Below are positions 7,001 to 7,413 of a stretch of 7,413 bases of DNA, one piece after another; within the stretch, counting starts at the first letter, position 1; the number at the start of each line of letters is the position of its first letter. Below the pieces are notes generated by a model. That model worked only from the letters and a program-made list of their open reading frames with translations. It was not told where the DNA came from and did not search any database. The stretch is from Bacteroidia bacterium (GTDB taxonomy: Bacteria; Bacteroidota; Bacteroidia; UKL13-3): positions 1 to 7,413 of the forward strand of contig JAKRSG010000303.1 in the NCBI GenBank assembly GCA_022402405.1, in the 5' to 3' direction. Made by a program: the position numbers and the translations under genes.

Positions 7001-7413
7001 CTGCAACCTTTCCTTTAAACAATGCAGTAACCTTTGTTCCTCCAGTTACAGGCTTTTTGGTTCCTTCTCCCATAGGTGGTTGTGTGGCAACAGATACTTT
7101 AGTATTTTCTGTTATCAAGACTCCCAAATTAGAGTCGGGAATTGCACCTTCTTTATGTCGTTCTGGTACTGAGGTAAATTTAGATGAACATATGCTTGGT
7201 CGTAGCACCAATTCTGCTGATTCTGCTTATAGTTTTTGGTATATTGGAGCCCCAGATCAACAATATGCCCAAGCCATCACAAATGGCAGAAGCTTTAATC
7301 CGGCAAGTTCTATATTAGAAAATTATACCAAGCAATATACTCTTATTTATGCAGATACTTCCACAACTTGCCGAGTTGCCGATACTACCACTATTCAGGT
7401 AAATGAGAATCCG
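4024..7413 (+). CDS. Giant secreted Cys-rich, PKD/Ig-like repeat surface protein (3' end outside window)
   Basis: One uninterrupted frame of 1130 codons runs from the ATG at 4024 through the right edge. Residues 1-34 are a signal peptide with basic K14/K15 and R20, a Leu/Phe-rich core and probable cut AKA|DH. Residues 35-222 form a Cys-rich domain (16 Cys, including C69-x2-C72, C134-x2-C137, CC at 167-168 and 177-178) that opens HVVGSDVSY and contains IYRDC, an N-terminus I recognise from very large Bacteroidota surface proteins. A cadherin-like segment follows with DPDGDSLSY (235-243) and IDAITGDIRFRP (288-299), then CPANNPPVI (338-346). A second module holds FCWTPG (426-431) and KDRACP (447-452). 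From residue 560 there are at least six divergent repeats. No enzyme motif is seen. By family I expect type IX secretion, a C-terminal sorting domain beyond the window, and a role in adhesion or gliding. Export route and function are inferred. Confidence 0.88.
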   Translation, partial: MKTQAVFSYIIGVKKLLLPRLFLFLLLSAQTAKADHVVGSDVSYACTTTPGVYQVLFKIYRDCQGIPMCPNCPNSLSPSCQLNVTLRGANVPAGSGLPASPCAGVSFGNSSLAVVTAVSGFDVVQLCAQEKTICNNCGSRTPGTFTPGIEVYTFEGTVSLASIPASCCLVSVGFSTCCRNNAITTLANPSSLGFYTEAVINRCASPCNSSPTFTNDPVAVTCAGQDFTYNLGAIDPDGDSLSYSFGQSLVSAGAQAPYVSPYSPNVPLPYLGAPIQSPPATPPVGINIDAITGDIRFRPMGNFVANLIIEVRQWKTIAGVPTLMGITRRDIQFYSKVCPANNPPVIRTYSQDGTISTPQPNFSYSICAGQQLCFIVSGWDNTAGWDSTDMTWNAPSLMVSKGATFVKAYNAAQRTMLGPKYDSMRFCWTPGPEMASNLPYYFVVTVKDRACPIPARTTRSFSILVRRVPTATIQKINKNCGFYDFTYTQTNTVPINHSYTKLLVETAPNSNSYVQYNGGNYKFTQGGWHKIRLQLTTTAPPLPNGCPNDNIWDSVLVPNPVDVNIRDTFNCFGTPVNVTASGKFGIPYGNSYRYTLYDGGMGSNTILRPFGIDSNFYINPPAPGVTSAYKVLIQDLNGCKDSTLLNIYTRELPLKELPSSVRYCFGTTDTIDAGNSNGNVNIWRWRKIPVSPVITDSVAQKIIPRDSGQYIVRKTDLNGCSQLDTIMVYINEQVPVSAGPNRTICRNDPPINIVALGTTAAIDSFEWRIIPIPNPDTILTKNATLSVSPITNTSYQVTGFLTYGGVTCSYVDTMNVDVIALPVINKPENMSLCRSTGIVLLPSITSTNKPGQITSNWSYPQNPSALMGNQVIVANLANLPPAPPTPPRGNIIRLTVNDADGCRIRDSIVISVFPVPLINAGPSRTFCDFASVFNINPGSQLYSPNGGALATNEEWIGRGIYKPNAGINYYAFNPQASDVLSLPDTNIITYRFTATFPLNNAVTFVPPVTGFLVPSPIGGCVATDTLVFSVIKTPKLESGIAPSLCRSGTEVNLDEHMLGRSTNSADSAYSFWYIGAPDQQYAQAITNGRSFNPASSILENYTKQYTLIYADTSTTCRVADTTTIQVNENP
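5701..7413 (+). repeat. Protein-level tandem repeats with paired cysteines in the large surface protein
   Basis: Six divergent units begin near residues 560, 652, 734, 821, 915 and 1033 (nucleotides 5701, 5977, 6223, 6484, 6766 and 7120), and a seventh seems to start at about 7399 with VNENP. Most units open with a short pattern of the type (V/L/T)P-x-(hydrophobic)-x-AGP-x-x-T-x-C, for example VPVSAGPNRTIC and VPLINAGPSRTFC. They end with a strand such as DLNGC-x-D or DADGC-x-x-x-DS. The first and last cysteines of each unit are C571/C639, C664/C720, C745/C808, C833/C902, C927/C1020 and C1045/C1116. This resembles PKD-like/SprB-type beta-sandwich repeats of Bacteroidota surface proteins. The units are too diverged to be recent DNA duplications by eye. 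Confidence 0.7.

Noticed and set aside
4794..7211. Several open frames of 60-110 codons on both strands
   Set aside because: All lie inside the continuous 1130-codon frame of the large surface protein, which has a signal peptide and coherent repeats; the small frames have no recognisable features.

Overview
The window looks like chromosomal DNA of a Bacteroidota (Bacteroidetes) bacterium, probably a free-living Flavobacteriia, Sphingobacteriia or Chitinophagia relative; I cannot resolve it further. The grounds are the AT-rich composition, the absence of clear Shine-Dalgarno sequences, TAnnTTTG-type promoter elements in front of two genes, and a large secreted Cys/PKD-type repeat protein of a kind typical of this phylum.

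Layout, left to right. (1) Positions 1-558, minus strand: the first 186 codons of a gene that runs off the left edge. It resembles the C-terminal half of phage EDxHD/Vsr-like homing endonucleases but lacks a recognisable nuclease active site. (2) Positions 628-2598, plus strand: a complete membrane histidine kinase with a signal peptide, a jelly-roll periplasmic sensor, a 7TMR-DISM-type seven-helix region, HisKA and HATPase_c. Genes 1 and 2 are divergent, 69 bp apart, and both appear to use GTG starts. (3) Positions 2604-3860, minus strand: a complete monofunctional aspartate kinase, tail to tail with the kinase gene and only 5 bp away. (4) Positions 3861-4023: a 163-bp divergent intergenic region with one TAnnTTTG element for each flanking gene. 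(5) Positions 4024-7413, plus strand: 1130 codons of a giant secreted surface protein that runs off the right edge. It has a signal peptide, a Cys-rich N-terminal domain, cadherin/Ig-like modules and then at least six divergent repeats of about 80-120 residues, each with a conserved pair of cysteines.

The genes do not form one operon or one obvious pathway. Aspartate kinase is core amino-acid metabolism, the histidine kinase is an orphan within the window (no response regulator is visible), and the large protein is probably exported by the type IX secretion system and displayed on the cell surface. No RNA genes, insertion sequences, CRISPR arrays or replication origins were seen. I did not find a convincing new multi-gene system. 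The two items most worth a second look are the nuclease-less homing-endonuclease-like protein at the left edge and the paired-cysteine repeat architecture of the large surface protein.
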